DNA from: Mageeibacillus sp. UBA5747
GTDB lineage: Bacteria > Bacillota > Clostridia > Saccharofermentanales > UBA5734
DNA length: 64,000 nt
Direction of reading: 5' to 3'
Assembly: GCA_002419145.1 (NCBI GenBank)
Contig: DIFN01000029.1
Coordinates: forward strand, 47,926-111,925
The translations under genes and the position numbers were made by a program. The notes below the pieces were generated by a model. It ran no database searches, was not told where the DNA came from, and was given only the letters and a program-made list of their open reading frames with translations. Position 1 is the stretch's first letter, and every line of letters begins with the position of its first letter. Shown here in pieces: positions 51,470-60,663 of this stretch.

Positions 51470-51873
51470 CGCCAGTTTGCCTGCGGGCTCTTAGCTTGAT
51501 CCCGTGAAGAACATTGAAATTATACCATCGTGTTTCAAACCTGGGGATCAGACTCAGCGCCAGAGGTGGCATCTTCGACGGCAATTGCCAAAAACATCCC
51601 CGGTGCACCATGTTGGAAATTCCCGCTTCGGCAATACCTAGAACATCAGCCCGCGGATCTTACAGCCGCTGGCTTTTCCAGTCTCAAGACTTTTACGATG
51701 AAAATATCTACCCTGCGCCCAATACCGGTTTCCTCCCCCGTCCTAAAACTGAAAATTGTCAGCCTGGGAACCACCGTGCGGCTCACGCTAGAGCTTGGGT
51801 GATCTATCGCCTCCACGTGATATTGAAACAGACAAAGGCAAAATATTTGTGCAATTTACATATATGTCATTCG

Positions 51874-51902
51874 TTGAACATATTGGGCTTTGCTTCTATA
51901 AT
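51874..51902 (+). promoter_or_regulatory. Promoter of the kinase-GH13 operon
   Basis: TTGAAC (51874-51879), 17 bases, TATAAT (51897-51902). The kinase start is 46 bases downstream of the -10, with TGGAGG before it. Confidence 0.88.
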
Positions 51903-51948
51903 GTCTATTAAACTGATTAAATTCAACCATTCATTCATGGAGGCTCAT

Positions 51949-52905
51949 ATGAGCACAGTGCAATCCGTCTGCCAACCTGTCCCAGTCAGCTGGAATCCAC
52001 CTGTCTTGAACAATCCCTCTGACATCAAAATCGGTGATATGCCGGGTGACAAAGTCAACATCACTCCGGATCACATCGCCAAGGCCAATGTGATTTTCCC
52101 TGAATTGCTGGAGCGACTTCGCTCGCTTTGGGCTGACATGTCCCAATCACGCGTGGTCGTTGCAGTCCATGGCGGCTCAGGGGTCGGGAAATCCGAAATC
52201 GGTTCGCTGCTGACCTATTATTTCAACGAACTTGGGATCGGGGCATATCTGATGTCGGGCGACAATTACCCGCATCGCATTCCCCGGCTCAATGATGCCG
52301 AGCGGCGGCGCATTTTCCGCGAATACGGGATCAAGGGTTTGGCAGCGGCTGGCTTTTTTACCATGGAGCTGAACAAGGCTATCCAGGATCTGCAAGATCA
52401 GGACCAGGATGCCGATCCGGCGCTCCTGCCCACCTTGCCGGGACTCCATGTGTATCAGGCTGCCGGTCGCGCTGCGTTAGCCAGCTATCTGGGGACACCT
52501 CAAGAAATCGATTTCTCAGAAGTCAACCAGATCATTGCCCAGTTCAAGGCTGGAGTCACGCCCTTGTTTTTGAAACGGATGGGCCGTGAGGAGCATGCCC
52601 TCTGGTACGACCCAATCGATTGTGCTGCCATCCGGGTCCTGGTCATCGAGTGGACGCATGGCAACAACGATAACTTGGTGGGTGTGGACATCCCGATCCT
52701 TCTCAACAGCACCCCGCAGGAGACGCTGGCCCACCGGCGCTCGCGGAATCGTGATGGCGCGGTAGACAGTCCCTTTACCACCATGGTCCTGGAGATCGAG
52801 CAGGATCTGCTGCGCAGCCAGGCAGGCAAGGCCAGCCTGATCGTATCCAAAGCCGGGGAAATCGTCAGTTATGCTGCGTATCTCCAGGCCATGCAGGAAG
52901 GGTAA
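51949..52905 (+). CDS. P-loop kinase-like ATPase of unknown substrate, paired with a GH13_18 gene
   Basis: A 318-residue soluble protein with Walker A VHGGSGVGKSEIGSLL (Lys81, Ser82) in the style of uridine or adenylylsulfate kinases, followed by YLMSGDNYPHRIP, where the aspartate after a short strand would be the substrate/Mg-binding residue. A later WYDPIDCAAIRVLVIEWTHG segment may supply the Walker B-like strand, and LAHRRSRNRDGAVDSPFTTMVLEIE resembles a lid with arginines. About 65 residues precede the P-loop. I do not recognise a specific family. ATG 51949 follows TGGAGG. The phosphorylase-family gene begins 11 bases after its stop, so the two proteins probably act in one pathway, perhaps on a sugar or polyol. 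Confidence 0.7.
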   Translation: MSTVQSVCQPVPVSWNPPVLNNPSDIKIGDMPGDKVNITPDHIAKANVIFPELLERLRSLWADMSQSRVVVAVHGGSGVGKSEIGSLLTYYFNELGIGAYLMSGDNYPHRIPRLNDAERRRIFREYGIKGLAAAGFFTMELNKAIQDLQDQDQDADPALLPTLPGLHVYQAAGRAALASYLGTPQEIDFSEVNQIIAQFKAGVTPLFLKRMGREEHALWYDPIDCAAIRVLVIEWTHGNNDNLVGVDIPILLNSTPQETLAHRRSRNRDGAVDSPFTTMVLEIEQDLLRSQAGKASLIVSKAGEIVSYAAYLQAMQEG

Positions 52906-52916
52906 GGTGATGCCAG

Positions 52917-54593
52917 ATGGAACAACCAGGATTTGAAACACTCTCTGCTGGACCTATGCTCAATGCCTACCCTGACAGCATGGGCGGTACACTGGGCGAC
53001 ATCGTCCTTTTCCTGCAAAGACCGGAATTAAAAGACGTCTTCCAGGCGTTCTACATACTGCCAAGTTTGTTCAATACCGATCTCGACCGCGGTTTTTCGG
53101 TCATTGATTACAACTTGAACGAACTGCTGGCAACACCCTCTGACTTGAAAGCATTGAGCGAGCTGGGGATTGCGTTCAAGTTTGATTTCATTCTCAATCA
53201 TGCTTCGGTCCTGTCGCACCCATTCCAGGACATCCTGGAAAAAGGCGAGGCATCCGAATTCAAGGATTTTTTCATCAACTGGAACACGTTCTGGGCTGGC
53301 AAAGGCCACATGCATCCGGAGGGCTATATCGAGCCCGACCCCGAGCTGATCAAGGATATGTTTTTCCGCAAGCCGGGCCTGCCCATTCTCATGGTCCGCA
53401 TGCCAGACGGAAAAGAAGTGCCCTACTGGAACACCTTTTACCAGGAGGTTTCGTATCCTCGTCTCGATGCTCAGGATCTGATGCGAGCGACCACGATCCA
53501 GTATGCCACGGCACAGGCGCTTTCAAGCCGGATCAATGCTGCACTCGACGCTGGCGTGAAACCGGCCAACATAGACTTGGGCCGGTTTGAGCCCTACCGG
53601 GAAACCGTCACGGAGATCCTGGAATCGCGGCGGAAGTATCTGGGCCAGATGGACCTCAATATCAAATCCTCGCTGGTCTGGGACTTTTATGCGGACACCT
53701 TGCACAAGCTGGCTGGCTATGGTGCCCAGATCGTCCGGCTTGACGCCTTTGCCTACGCTCCCAAAGAACCTGGGGAAAAGAATTTCCTGAACGAGCCGGG
53801 CACTTGGGACTTGCTGGAACAAGTCCGTCAGCTCGCCGATCAGGAGCAGGTTCATTTGCTCCCGGAAATCCACTCCCGGTATGAAGAGAAAATCCACGAA
53901 AAGATCGCCGAAAAAGGCTACCTGACCTATGACTTTTTTTTGCCCGGACTGGTTATTGATGCCTTCGAACGCCAGACCAGCAGCCAATTGAAGAAGTGGA
54001 TCTTGGATATTCAGGAAAAAGGGCTACGCACGGTCAACATGCTCGGCTGCCATGATGGTATTCCGCTGCTGGATTTGAAAGGGTTGCTGGCGGATGAACA
54101 GATTGAGCAGCTGATCCAGACCGTTGTCCGCCGCGGGGGCTATGTCAAGGATTTGCATGGAGCCAAAAACATCTATTACCAGGTCAACGCAACGTATTAC
54201 AGTGCCCTGGGTGAAGACGACCAGAAGCTCCTACTGGCTCGGGCCATCCAGATGTTCATGCCGGGCAAGCCGCAGATTTGGTATCTGGACTTGATGGCAG
54301 GGAAAAATGACCATGCTGCGGTCAAACAGGCCGGGCCAGGTGGTCACAAGGAAATCAACCGGACCAACCTGTCGCAGGCACAGCTGGAGGAGGGACTGCA
54401 CCAGAGCGTTGTTACCCGACAGCTGGAGTTGATCCGTCTGCGCAACACCTGTCCGGCTTTTGGCTTTGATGCCATACTGACGGTCCTGCCCAGCGAAGAG
54501 CATGAGCTGAAATTGCAGTGGCAGCGTCAGAGTCACACAGCCACCTTGGACGCCAATCTGAAGACATACACCTATTCCATCCAGATCAGCTAA
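52917..54593 (+). CDS. GH13_18 sucrose-phosphorylase-like glycosidase/phosphorylase
   Basis: A 558-residue alpha-amylase-superfamily protein. It begins with MLNAYPDSMGGTLGDIV and DRGFSVIDYNLNE, as in sucrose phosphorylases; the nucleophile is Asp276 (IVRLDAFAYAPKEPG), acid/base Glu317 (LLPEIHSRY) and third carboxylate Asp380 (LGCHDGIPLLD). Family enzymes transfer glucose from sucrose or related glucosides to phosphate. Relative to the roughly 500-residue sucrose phosphorylases there is about 75 extra residues between the NH motif (His95) and the nucleophile, in a charged, helical stretch around 180-255. No signal peptide, so intracellular. Acceptor specificity cannot be read. Encoded with a P-loop kinase and ended by a terminator. 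Confidence 0.87.
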   Translation: MEQPGFETLSAGPMLNAYPDSMGGTLGDIVLFLQRPELKDVFQAFYILPSLFNTDLDRGFSVIDYNLNELLATPSDLKALSELGIAFKFDFILNHASVLSHPFQDILEKGEASEFKDFFINWNTFWAGKGHMHPEGYIEPDPELIKDMFFRKPGLPILMVRMPDGKEVPYWNTFYQEVSYPRLDAQDLMRATTIQYATAQALSSRINAALDAGVKPANIDLGRFEPYRETVTEILESRRKYLGQMDLNIKSSLVWDFYADTLHKLAGYGAQIVRLDAFAYAPKEPGEKNFLNEPGTWDLLEQVRQLADQEQVHLLPEIHSRYEEKIHEKIAEKGYLTYDFFLPGLVIDAFERQTSSQLKKWILDIQEKGLRTVNMLGCHDGIPLLDLKGLLADEQIEQLIQTVVRRGGYVKDLHGAKNIYYQVNATYYSALGEDDQKLLLARAIQMFMPGKPQIWYLDLMAGKNDHAAVKQAGPGGHKEINRTNLSQAQLEEGLHQSVVTRQLELIRLRNTCPAFGFDAILTVLPSEEHELKLQWQRQSHTATLDANLKTYTYSIQIS

Positions 54594-54612
54594 AACATGT
54601 TTTTACTGTGAA

Positions 54613-54648
54613 AAAAGCTGTCCTGCGCATGATGCCAGGACAGCTTTT
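54613..54648. terminator. Bidirectional intrinsic terminator
   Basis: AAAAGCTGTCCTG and CAGGACAGCTTTT form a 13-base stem. T-runs follow on both strands. It separates the rightward GH13 gene from the leftward ATPase operon and can serve both. Confidence 0.9.
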
Positions 54649-54689
54649 TGTTTTTAGCCAGAGATCCCTGATCCGTTCCGCGATCTGCT

Positions 54690-55361
54690 TTACCGGACAA
54701 CGTCCAGAGCCCGGGCTTTTTCGATCGCCTGCTTGACGATCATGTCCTTGACCTTCATCAGGCGAGTCAGATTGCCCCGCTCGTTCTCATCCATTTTCAT
54801 GGTGATCGAGCGGATCTGGCCGATCAGTTCAGGGATCAGGATGTACTCGAGAGAATTGACGCGGCGGCGGGTTTTCTCGATTTCATCCGCCAGCAGCTGG
54901 GCACTCTTCTCAACCTCGGCCAGTTCCAGCATGACTGGGAAGGCTTCATGCAAGGCCAGAATGGCCTGATCGAGTTCACCAGCTGTCGAGGCCATGCCGT
55001 AGGGCAAGCCTTCGATTTCTCCGGTGACTTCAAACAGGGACGCAAAGACTGGCACGTTGACACTCATGATGTTTCTTGTGTCAATGTCCAGGGTCAGGGA
55101 TTCCTTGCCGGCCATAAGCGCGGTCTCGAGAGTCGCTGAGTCCATGACGGCGCGAGCCAGGAGCATGTCCTGGTTCGCTGCGGCAATCAGCTGTTCAACC
55201 TTGATCCGCAGGGCTCGGTTGGCCCGGATCAGGTCGAGAAACTGGCGCATCAGTTCATCGCGTTTGTCCTTTAAAAGTTTGTGGCCACGGCGGGCTGTCA
55301 CCAGCTGTTTTTTCAGCCGGAGCAGTTCCATGCGGTTGGGATTGACCTGTCTATTGGGCAT
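54690..55361 (-). CDS. ntpD: V/A-type ATP synthase subunit D
   Basis: A 223-residue, largely coiled-coil protein beginning MPNRQVNPNRMELLRLKKQL, with the long N- and C-terminal helices that form the rotor shaft inside the A3B3 head (SLEYILIPELIGQIRSITMK near residue 180). Last gene of the operon, six bases after ntpB, followed by the bidirectional terminator. Confidence 0.95.
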   Translation of the reverse strand: MPNRQVNPNRMELLRLKKQLVTARRGHKLLKDKRDELMRQFLDLIRANRALRIKVEQLIAAANQDMLLARAVMDSATLETALMAGKESLTLDIDTRNIMSVNVPVFASLFEVTGEIEGLPYGMASTAGELDQAILALHEAFPVMLELAEVEKSAQLLADEIEKTRRRVNSLEYILIPELIGQIRSITMKMDENERGNLTRLMKVKDMIVKQAIEKARALDVVR

Positions 55362-55367
55362 GGCCGA

Positions 55368-56741
55368 TCAGTCCTTCCCGTAATACTGCTCGATGAAGGA
55401 CTCCTTGATGCGCTTAAGTTCGCTCTTGGGCAGCATCGAGAGCAATTTCCAGCCGATGGTCAGGGTATCGAGAATGGCCCGGTCGCCTTCGAATCCCTGT
55501 GAGACGTATTCACGTTCGAAGGCATCAGCGAAGCGGGCGTAAATCCGGTCAACTTCAGACAAGGCATCTTCACCGAGGATAACCGCCAGTTCCTTGGCAT
55601 CTTTGCCGCGCGAATAGGCAGCAAAAAGCTGGTTCATCGTATTGGCATGGTCGGCGCGAGTTTTGCCTTCACCGATCCCCTTGTCTTTGAGACGAGACAG
55701 AGATGGCAGCACATCGATCGGCGGCTGGATGCCCTTTTTATAGAGGTCGCGGCTGAGGATGATCTGGCCTTCGGTGATGTAGCCGGTCAAGTCAGGGATC
55801 GGATGGGTTTTGTCATCGTCTGGCATGGTCAGGATCGGCACTAGGGTGATCGAGCCTGCCTTGCCCTGCTGACGGCCGGCCCGTTCGTATATCGTCGCCA
55901 GGTCGGTGTAGAGATAGCCTGGGTAACCGCGGCGGCCGGGGACTTCCTTTCTAGCGGCTGAGACTTCACGCAAGGCTTCCGCATAGTAGGTGATATCGGT
56001 CATGATGACCAGGACGTGCATGTCGAGCTCGAATGCCAGGTATTCGGCAGCCGTCAGGGCCATGCGGGGCGTTGAAATACGTTCGATCGCCGGGTCGCTG
56101 GCCAGGTTCATGAACAGAACCGCGCGGTCAATAGCCCCGGTGCGGCGGAAGTCATTGATGAAGTAGTCAGCTTCCTCGAAAGTGATACCCATTGCGGCGA
56201 AAACAACGGCGAAATTGCCCGAACCGCTGCGAACCTTGGCCTGACGGGCAATCTGGGCCGCCAGCTGGGCGTGCGGCAGTCCGGAGGCCGAGAAAATCGG
56301 CAGCTTCTGGCCGCGGACGAGGGTGTTGAGGCCATCGATCGCAGAAATGCCTGTCTGGATGAATTCGTTCGGATAGTCGCGAGCCGCTGGATTCATTGGT
56401 TTGCCGTTGATGTCGAGCATCCGAGTCGGGATGATCGCAGGCCCGCCGTCCTTGGGCTGGCCCATGCCGTCAAAAACGCGGCCGAGGATGTCCGGGGACA
56501 GGGCTAGTTCGAGGCCTTTGCCGAGGAAGCGAACCTTGCTGTGCTCGGCATTGATGCCCAGGGAGCTTTCAAACAGCTGGACCAGGGCATTCTGGCCGTT
56601 GACCTCGAGGACTTTGCAGCGACGGATCTCACCGTTGGGCAGCTCAATCTCGCCGAGTTCGTCATATTTGACACCCTCGACCTGCTGCACCAGCATCAGC
56701 GGACCAGCGACTTCTTCAATGGTACGGTATTCTCTGGGCAT
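55368..56741 (-). CDS. ntpB: V/A-type ATP synthase subunit B
   Basis: A 457-residue non-catalytic head subunit. The nucleotide-loop region reads SASGLPHAQLAAQIARQA without a canonical Walker A lysine, as expected for B; IPTRMLDINGKPMNPAARDYP, PGRRGYPGYLYTDLATIYERAGR and PSLSRLKDKGIG are typical. It alternates with subunit A in the hexamer. Its ATG directly abuts the ntpA stop. Confidence 0.96.
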   Translation of the reverse strand: MPREYRTIEEVAGPLMLVQQVEGVKYDELGEIELPNGEIRRCKVLEVNGQNALVQLFESSLGINAEHSKVRFLGKGLELALSPDILGRVFDGMGQPKDGGPAIIPTRMLDINGKPMNPAARDYPNEFIQTGISAIDGLNTLVRGQKLPIFSASGLPHAQLAAQIARQAKVRSGSGNFAVVFAAMGITFEEADYFINDFRRTGAIDRAVLFMNLASDPAIERISTPRMALTAAEYLAFELDMHVLVIMTDITYYAEALREVSAARKEVPGRRGYPGYLYTDLATIYERAGRQQGKAGSITLVPILTMPDDDKTHPIPDLTGYITEGQIILSRDLYKKGIQPPIDVLPSLSRLKDKGIGEGKTRADHANTMNQLFAAYSRGKDAKELAVILGEDALSEVDRIYARFADAFEREYVSQGFEGDRAILDTLTIGWKLLSMLPKSELKRIKESFIEQYYGKD

Positions 56742-58520
56742 TTACATCACCCCCTGGGGAATTGCAGCTTCGATTTGTTCCGTCAGCTCGCGGGTCAGAC
56801 GGTCGGCCCTTTCCATGACCTCGGCCTCGGGGACGAATTTCAGACGGCTGATCCCGTCGCGGGCTGGTACATTGACCAGATCGCGGAAGGAGGCATTGCG
56901 TTCAAGAGCACGCTGGCCTTCATAGTAGAACTGCATCATCAGACTGAGCATGCGCTGCTGTTTGCCTAGCGAGGTGTAGGTGTCGATTTCGTCAAAGGAA
57001 TTCTGGTTCAAGAAATCCTCACGCACGGAGCGGGCTGCCTCGAGCTTGAGACGATCGACCGCAGACAGGGAATCCTGACCGACGAGACGGACGATTTCCT
57101 CGAGCTCGGATTCTTCCTGCAGCAGGCGCATCGCATCGGTCCTGAGGCGGCTCCAGTCCGGGGTGACAGTCTGGTTCATCCAGATGTCGATCTTGTCTGT
57201 GTACAGGGAGTAGCTGTTGAGCCAATTGATCGCCGGGAAATGGCGTTTGTAAGCCAGGGAGGAGTCGAGACCCCAGAACACCTTGACGATACGCAGGGTG
57301 GACTGGGCGACCGGGTCGGATAAATCACCACCTGGCGGCGAGACGGCGCCGATCGCGGTCAAGACTCCGGTGCGGCCATCCGATCCGAGACAGCGGACCA
57401 ATCCGGCACGTTCGTAGAAGTTGGCCAGGCGCGAGCCGAGATAGGCCGGGTAGCCTTCTTCACCAGGCATTTCCTCGAGGCGGCCGGACATTTCACGCAA
57501 GGCTTCGGCCCAGCGGGAGGTCGAGTCGGCCATGATCGAGACCGAATAGCCCATGTCGCGGAAATACTCGGCGATCGTGATGCCGGTGTAAATCGAGGCT
57601 TCGCGGGCGGCAACCGGCATGTCCGAGGTATTAGCAATCAGGATGGTGCGTTTCATCAGGGAGTGGCCGGATTTGGGGTCGATCAGTTCCGGAAATTCCA
57701 TCAGAACGTCGGTCATCTCATTGCCGCGTTCGCCACAACCGATGTAGACAACGATGTCAGATTCAGCCCATTTGGCCAGCTGGTGCTGGATGACGGTCTT
57801 GCCGCTGCCGAATGGTCCAGGGACGGTGGCCGTGCCACCTTTGGCGACCGGGAAGAAAGTGTCGATGACGCGCTGGCCGGTGACCAGGGGAGCATCTGGT
57901 GCGATTTTCTCGACATAGGGACGGCCACGGCGGACCGGCCATTTCTGCATCATGGTCACAGGAATGGTTTTACCGGCAGCGGTGCGGATGGTGGCGATGG
58001 TTTCGGTGACTTTCTTATCGCCAGATTCGATCGTTTCGACGGTACCCGACAGTCCGGGCGGGACCATAACCTTATGCAGGACGAGTTCAGTCTCCTGGAC
58101 GGTGCCGAGGACGTCGCCGCTGGTGACGGTGGCTCCAACGGCTGCGATGGGCTGGAAAGACCAGACACGGTCGCGGTCGATGGCCGGCACGGTAACACCG
58201 CGGTCAATGTTGTTGCCAACCAGGGCGACCAGACGGTCGAGCGGGCGTTGGATGCCGTCGAAGATCTGGCCGATCAGACCGGGGGCCAGTTCAACAGAAA
58301 GCGGGGCACCCTCTGAGACAACCGGTTCGCCCGGGCCCAGACCTGCCGTGTCTTCATAGACCTGGATCGAGGCACGGTCACCGTGCATTTCGATGATCTC
58401 ACCGATCAAATTTTTCTCCGAAACACGGACGACGTCGAACAATTCGGCATCGCGCATGCCTGAGGCGACAACCAGGGGGCCGGATACTTTGACAATGGTC
58501 CCTTGACTCTTGCTTAACAT
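56742..58520 (-). CDS. ntpA: V/A-type ATP synthase catalytic subunit A
   Basis: A 592-residue catalytic subunit with Walker A GPFGSGKT, the upstream non-homologous bulge region characteristic of A subunits, Walker B-type SIMADSTSRWAEALREMSGR and PGEEGYPAYLGSRLANFYERAG. I choose ATG 58520, starting MLSKSQGTIVKVSGPLVVA after AAGGAG; the 38 upstream codons of the open frame are not conserved. It hydrolyses or makes ATP in the peripheral complex. Confidence 0.97.
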   Translation of the reverse strand: MLSKSQGTIVKVSGPLVVASGMRDAELFDVVRVSEKNLIGEIIEMHGDRASIQVYEDTAGLGPGEPVVSEGAPLSVELAPGLIGQIFDGIQRPLDRLVALVGNNIDRGVTVPAIDRDRVWSFQPIAAVGATVTSGDVLGTVQETELVLHKVMVPPGLSGTVETIESGDKKVTETIATIRTAAGKTIPVTMMQKWPVRRGRPYVEKIAPDAPLVTGQRVIDTFFPVAKGGTATVPGPFGSGKTVIQHQLAKWAESDIVVYIGCGERGNEMTDVLMEFPELIDPKSGHSLMKRTILIANTSDMPVAAREASIYTGITIAEYFRDMGYSVSIMADSTSRWAEALREMSGRLEEMPGEEGYPAYLGSRLANFYERAGLVRCLGSDGRTGVLTAIGAVSPPGGDLSDPVAQSTLRIVKVFWGLDSSLAYKRHFPAINWLNSYSLYTDKIDIWMNQTVTPDWSRLRTDAMRLLQEESELEEIVRLVGQDSLSAVDRLKLEAARSVREDFLNQNSFDEIDTYTSLGKQQRMLSLMMQFYYEGQRALERNASFRDLVNVPARDGISRLKFVPEAEVMERADRLTRELTEQIEAAIPQGVM

Positions 58521-58524
58521 GACT

Positions 58525-58866
58525 CTACTCCTTTTCGGCCTGGTTTGCTTCGTCTTGAGCGAAGATATCCATGCCGACTGCCTTCTTGACTGATTCACGG
58601 ACCTGGAACATGCCCAGTCCAGTTGTCCCCGCAATCGAGGGGATCGGGATCACAGCCGGCAGCTTGCGGCTTCGCAGTTCACGCAGAAGCGGCCTGTTGC
58701 TTTCGGCCAATTGTTCTGTGATGAAGATAACAGCAAATTGCTCATCCGCCAGCTGGCGCAGCAGGGTTCCTGCTTCGGCCGGGGTGGCGGCGTCATGGAC
58801 AGACATGCCCAGGGCGCGAAATCCAATGATGCTGTCGCGGTCGCCTATGACGCCGACTTTGTTCAT
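58525..58866 (-). CDS. ntpG: V/A-type ATP synthase subunit F
   Basis: A 113-residue Rossmann-like protein: MNKVGVIGDRDSIIGFRALG, then FAVIFITEQLAE and PAVIPIPSIAGTTGLGM. Subunit F (NtpG in Enterococcus) binds D in the central stalk. It sits four bases upstream of ntpA's stretch and three bases after ntpC. Confidence 0.94.
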   Translation of the reverse strand: MNKVGVIGDRDSIIGFRALGMSVHDAATPAEAGTLLRQLADEQFAVIFITEQLAESNRPLLRELRSRKLPAVIPIPSIAGTTGLGMFQVRESVKKAVGMDIFAQDEANQAEKE

Positions 58867-58869
58867 CGC

Positions 58870-60006
58870 TTACCTCCTGGCGGCCAAGCTGTCGCGCGCC
58901 AGTTCTCGGATCTGGGCGGACGGCAGTTTGTTGCGCAGCAGTGTCTGCGCGATGCGGACATTCTTGATTTCCAGCAACCGGGCGAGGAGGTAAGCCAGAG
59001 GAACTTCCGGTCCACGCAAGATGTACTGGGTCGTTTTCAGGTGGTCGAGGATCAGATGGTCGCAGGCTTTGCCAAAGGCGGCCAGCATGCCGCGCTGGTT
59101 TGGTGTGGAATAAAACGGCGCCAGTTCCGCAAAGGGGCCTTGGGCCAGATCTGCGGTAATCTGTTCTGGCTCTGCAACAAACCAGCCCAGCAGCATGGTA
59201 TGGCTGATCTTGCCCGCTGGAAGCAACGTTTGGCTCAACGTGCGCTGGTCCGCTTTCAAGAGGCGGCTGCGGAGCAAACTTCCCAGATTGGCCAAGTCGG
59301 CACGCAAGAACAGGTAGTTGAGAAAAAACGGATTGCCCAGTTCCTGAGCCCGGTGGATGGCCTCGGTATAGGCCAGTCGGTCGATGATCTGGTCGATCTC
59401 GGCGATGTCATAGCGGGTGCGAACCGCTGTGGCTGCTTCGATGGCGCCCTGGTACAACCAGGCTGGAATGCTGTCGGGCGTCCGGTCGCGGATCGCCTTA
59501 AACAGCAGTTCCGGCTCCACCAGGGATGGATGGACCATGAGGTCAGAAATCGCAGAGAAATTGGCTGTATCGTCGGTTGCCGGCAATTCAATTTCCGGCA
59601 ATGTGGGCGATTCCAAATCCGCCAGACGGTCCGGACGGGCCAGGGGATCTTTTTCGTACTCGTCCTCCGGATTTTCACTCAGGCGTGACCACCAGGCGGC
59701 CAAATATTTCTCGATCGCCTTTAAATTGTGGCAGTCATTAAAAACCAGCAAGGCGTCAACAAATTCCTTGTTGACCATGACTTCGCCCGCCAGCTTGTAC
59801 AGCTCGGCAGTCTCACGATCCAGAACATCCGGGGCGTCTGATGAAGCATAGCCACTGTCAGCAAGGACCCGGGCGATATCTTCCGGATTGCGGGCCTCGA
59901 TCAGGCGATTGAGACGAGCGATATCCATCAGCTGTCCTTCGAGAGCCCGGATCCGACCGGTTGCGAAACCATATTGATTGCTGTCGACGAGGGGTTTCTT
60001 TAGCAT
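58870..60006 (-). CDS. ntpC: V/A-type ATP synthase subunit C
   Basis: A 378-residue, helix-rich protein beginning MLKKPLVDSNQYGFATGRIRALEGQL, with the repeated three-helix pattern of subunit C/d (EFVDALLVFNDCHNLKAIEKYL; VRIAQTLLRNKLPSAQIREL). It is the socket linking the central stalk to the membrane rotor. An acidic loop (SENPEDEYEKDPLARPDRLA, about 109-128) is a slight insertion. Length is a little above the usual 330-350. Confidence 0.92.
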   Translation of the reverse strand: MLKKPLVDSNQYGFATGRIRALEGQLMDIARLNRLIEARNPEDIARVLADSGYASSDAPDVLDRETAELYKLAGEVMVNKEFVDALLVFNDCHNLKAIEKYLAAWWSRLSENPEDEYEKDPLARPDRLADLESPTLPEIELPATDDTANFSAISDLMVHPSLVEPELLFKAIRDRTPDSIPAWLYQGAIEAATAVRTRYDIAEIDQIIDRLAYTEAIHRAQELGNPFFLNYLFLRADLANLGSLLRSRLLKADQRTLSQTLLPAGKISHTMLLGWFVAEPEQITADLAQGPFAELAPFYSTPNQRGMLAAFGKACDHLILDHLKTTQYILRGPEVPLAYLLARLLEIKNVRIAQTLLRNKLPSAQIRELARDSLAARR

Positions 60007-60036
60007 GTCAAACTCCGTACCTGTCGGGTGGTCGCA

Positions 60037-60612
60037 TCAACCGGCATCGGTGAATAATATCCCAGCTGCCAGGGCCGCCAATTGTGGCCGCAGGTTGCGG
60101 ACAAGCAAGTCAAACGTCAAATTCTCCTGGATCCGGCCGCGGCTCACGACAATACCGCCGGAAAAGGATCCCGGTTGCGGCGCAAGTTCCCATCCTTGGC
60201 CAAGGGCGGCCAGCACGGCAGGCATCATGGCCTGGTCGGCCGCATTGACGGTCAGTACGCCTCCGGATCCACCGGTGTCCTGGGCCATCTGGACATACAA
60301 GTCCTTTTTTTCCACCTCACTGAGCTCACCCAGCTGGCGGGTCGCGGACAGGATGACCTCGTCGATCAACTCTTGCCGGGCTTCCAGCAGTATGCGGCGC
60401 GATTCGAGGGCGGCCTGGCTGTTGGCCCGGTTGATCACGGTGGCTGCAGCCTGGGCAGCCTTGCGGCTGGCCTCCTCACGGATCAGGGCGCACGCCTTTT
60501 CTGTCTCGCTCACGATCTGGGCGACCTGCTCGGCAGCAACCGCTTCGATCTGGGCTGCTTTTTCCCGGGCATCGGCCAGGATATGTTCGATTATGGCTTC
60601 AATTCCGTCCAC
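60037..60612 (-). CDS. ntpE: V/A-type ATP synthase subunit E
   Basis: A 191-residue peripheral-stalk protein: a long Ala/Glu-rich N-terminal coiled coil (MDGIEAIIEHILADAREKAA to about residue 85) and a globular C-terminal part ending in strands (SGGIVVSRGRIQENLTFDLL). It pairs with the H-type subunit encoded at 63165-63494. Family identity rests on layout and operon position. Confidence 0.9.
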   Translation of the reverse strand: MDGIEAIIEHILADAREKAAQIEAVAAEQVAQIVSETEKACALIREEASRKAAQAAATVINRANSQAALESRRILLEARQELIDEVILSATRQLGELSEVEKKDLYVQMAQDTGGSGGVLTVNAADQAMMPAVLAALGQGWELAPQPGSFSGGIVVSRGRIQENLTFDLLVRNLRPQLAALAAGILFTDAG

Positions 60613-60663
60613 AGCAGGGGACTCCTTTCACCGGTGAAAAGCTGGACTGTCTGGAAAGGGCCA

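Larger units (their letters stand above)
51345..51948. other. Divergent promoter region between hisZ and the kinase gene
   Basis: These 604 bases hold two consensus promoters pointing outward (51441-51469 leftward, 51874-51902 rightward). A further leftward extended -10, TGGTATAAT at 51519-51527, lacks a good -35. The middle, about 51530-51870, has open frames but none with a ribosome site or protein-like composition that I trust. No T-box core (AGGGTGGNACCGCG) lies upstream of hisZ. Confidence 0.6.

Noticed and set aside
51345..51530. A histidine T-box or other riboswitch before hisZ
   Set aside because: No T-box core sequence or terminator hairpin was found; the leader from the consensus promoter is only about 90 bases.
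51514..51948. In-frame 145-codon N-terminal extension of the P-loop kinase
   Set aside because: It crosses the consensus promoter at 51874-51902, and a good ribosome site lies at ATG 51949.
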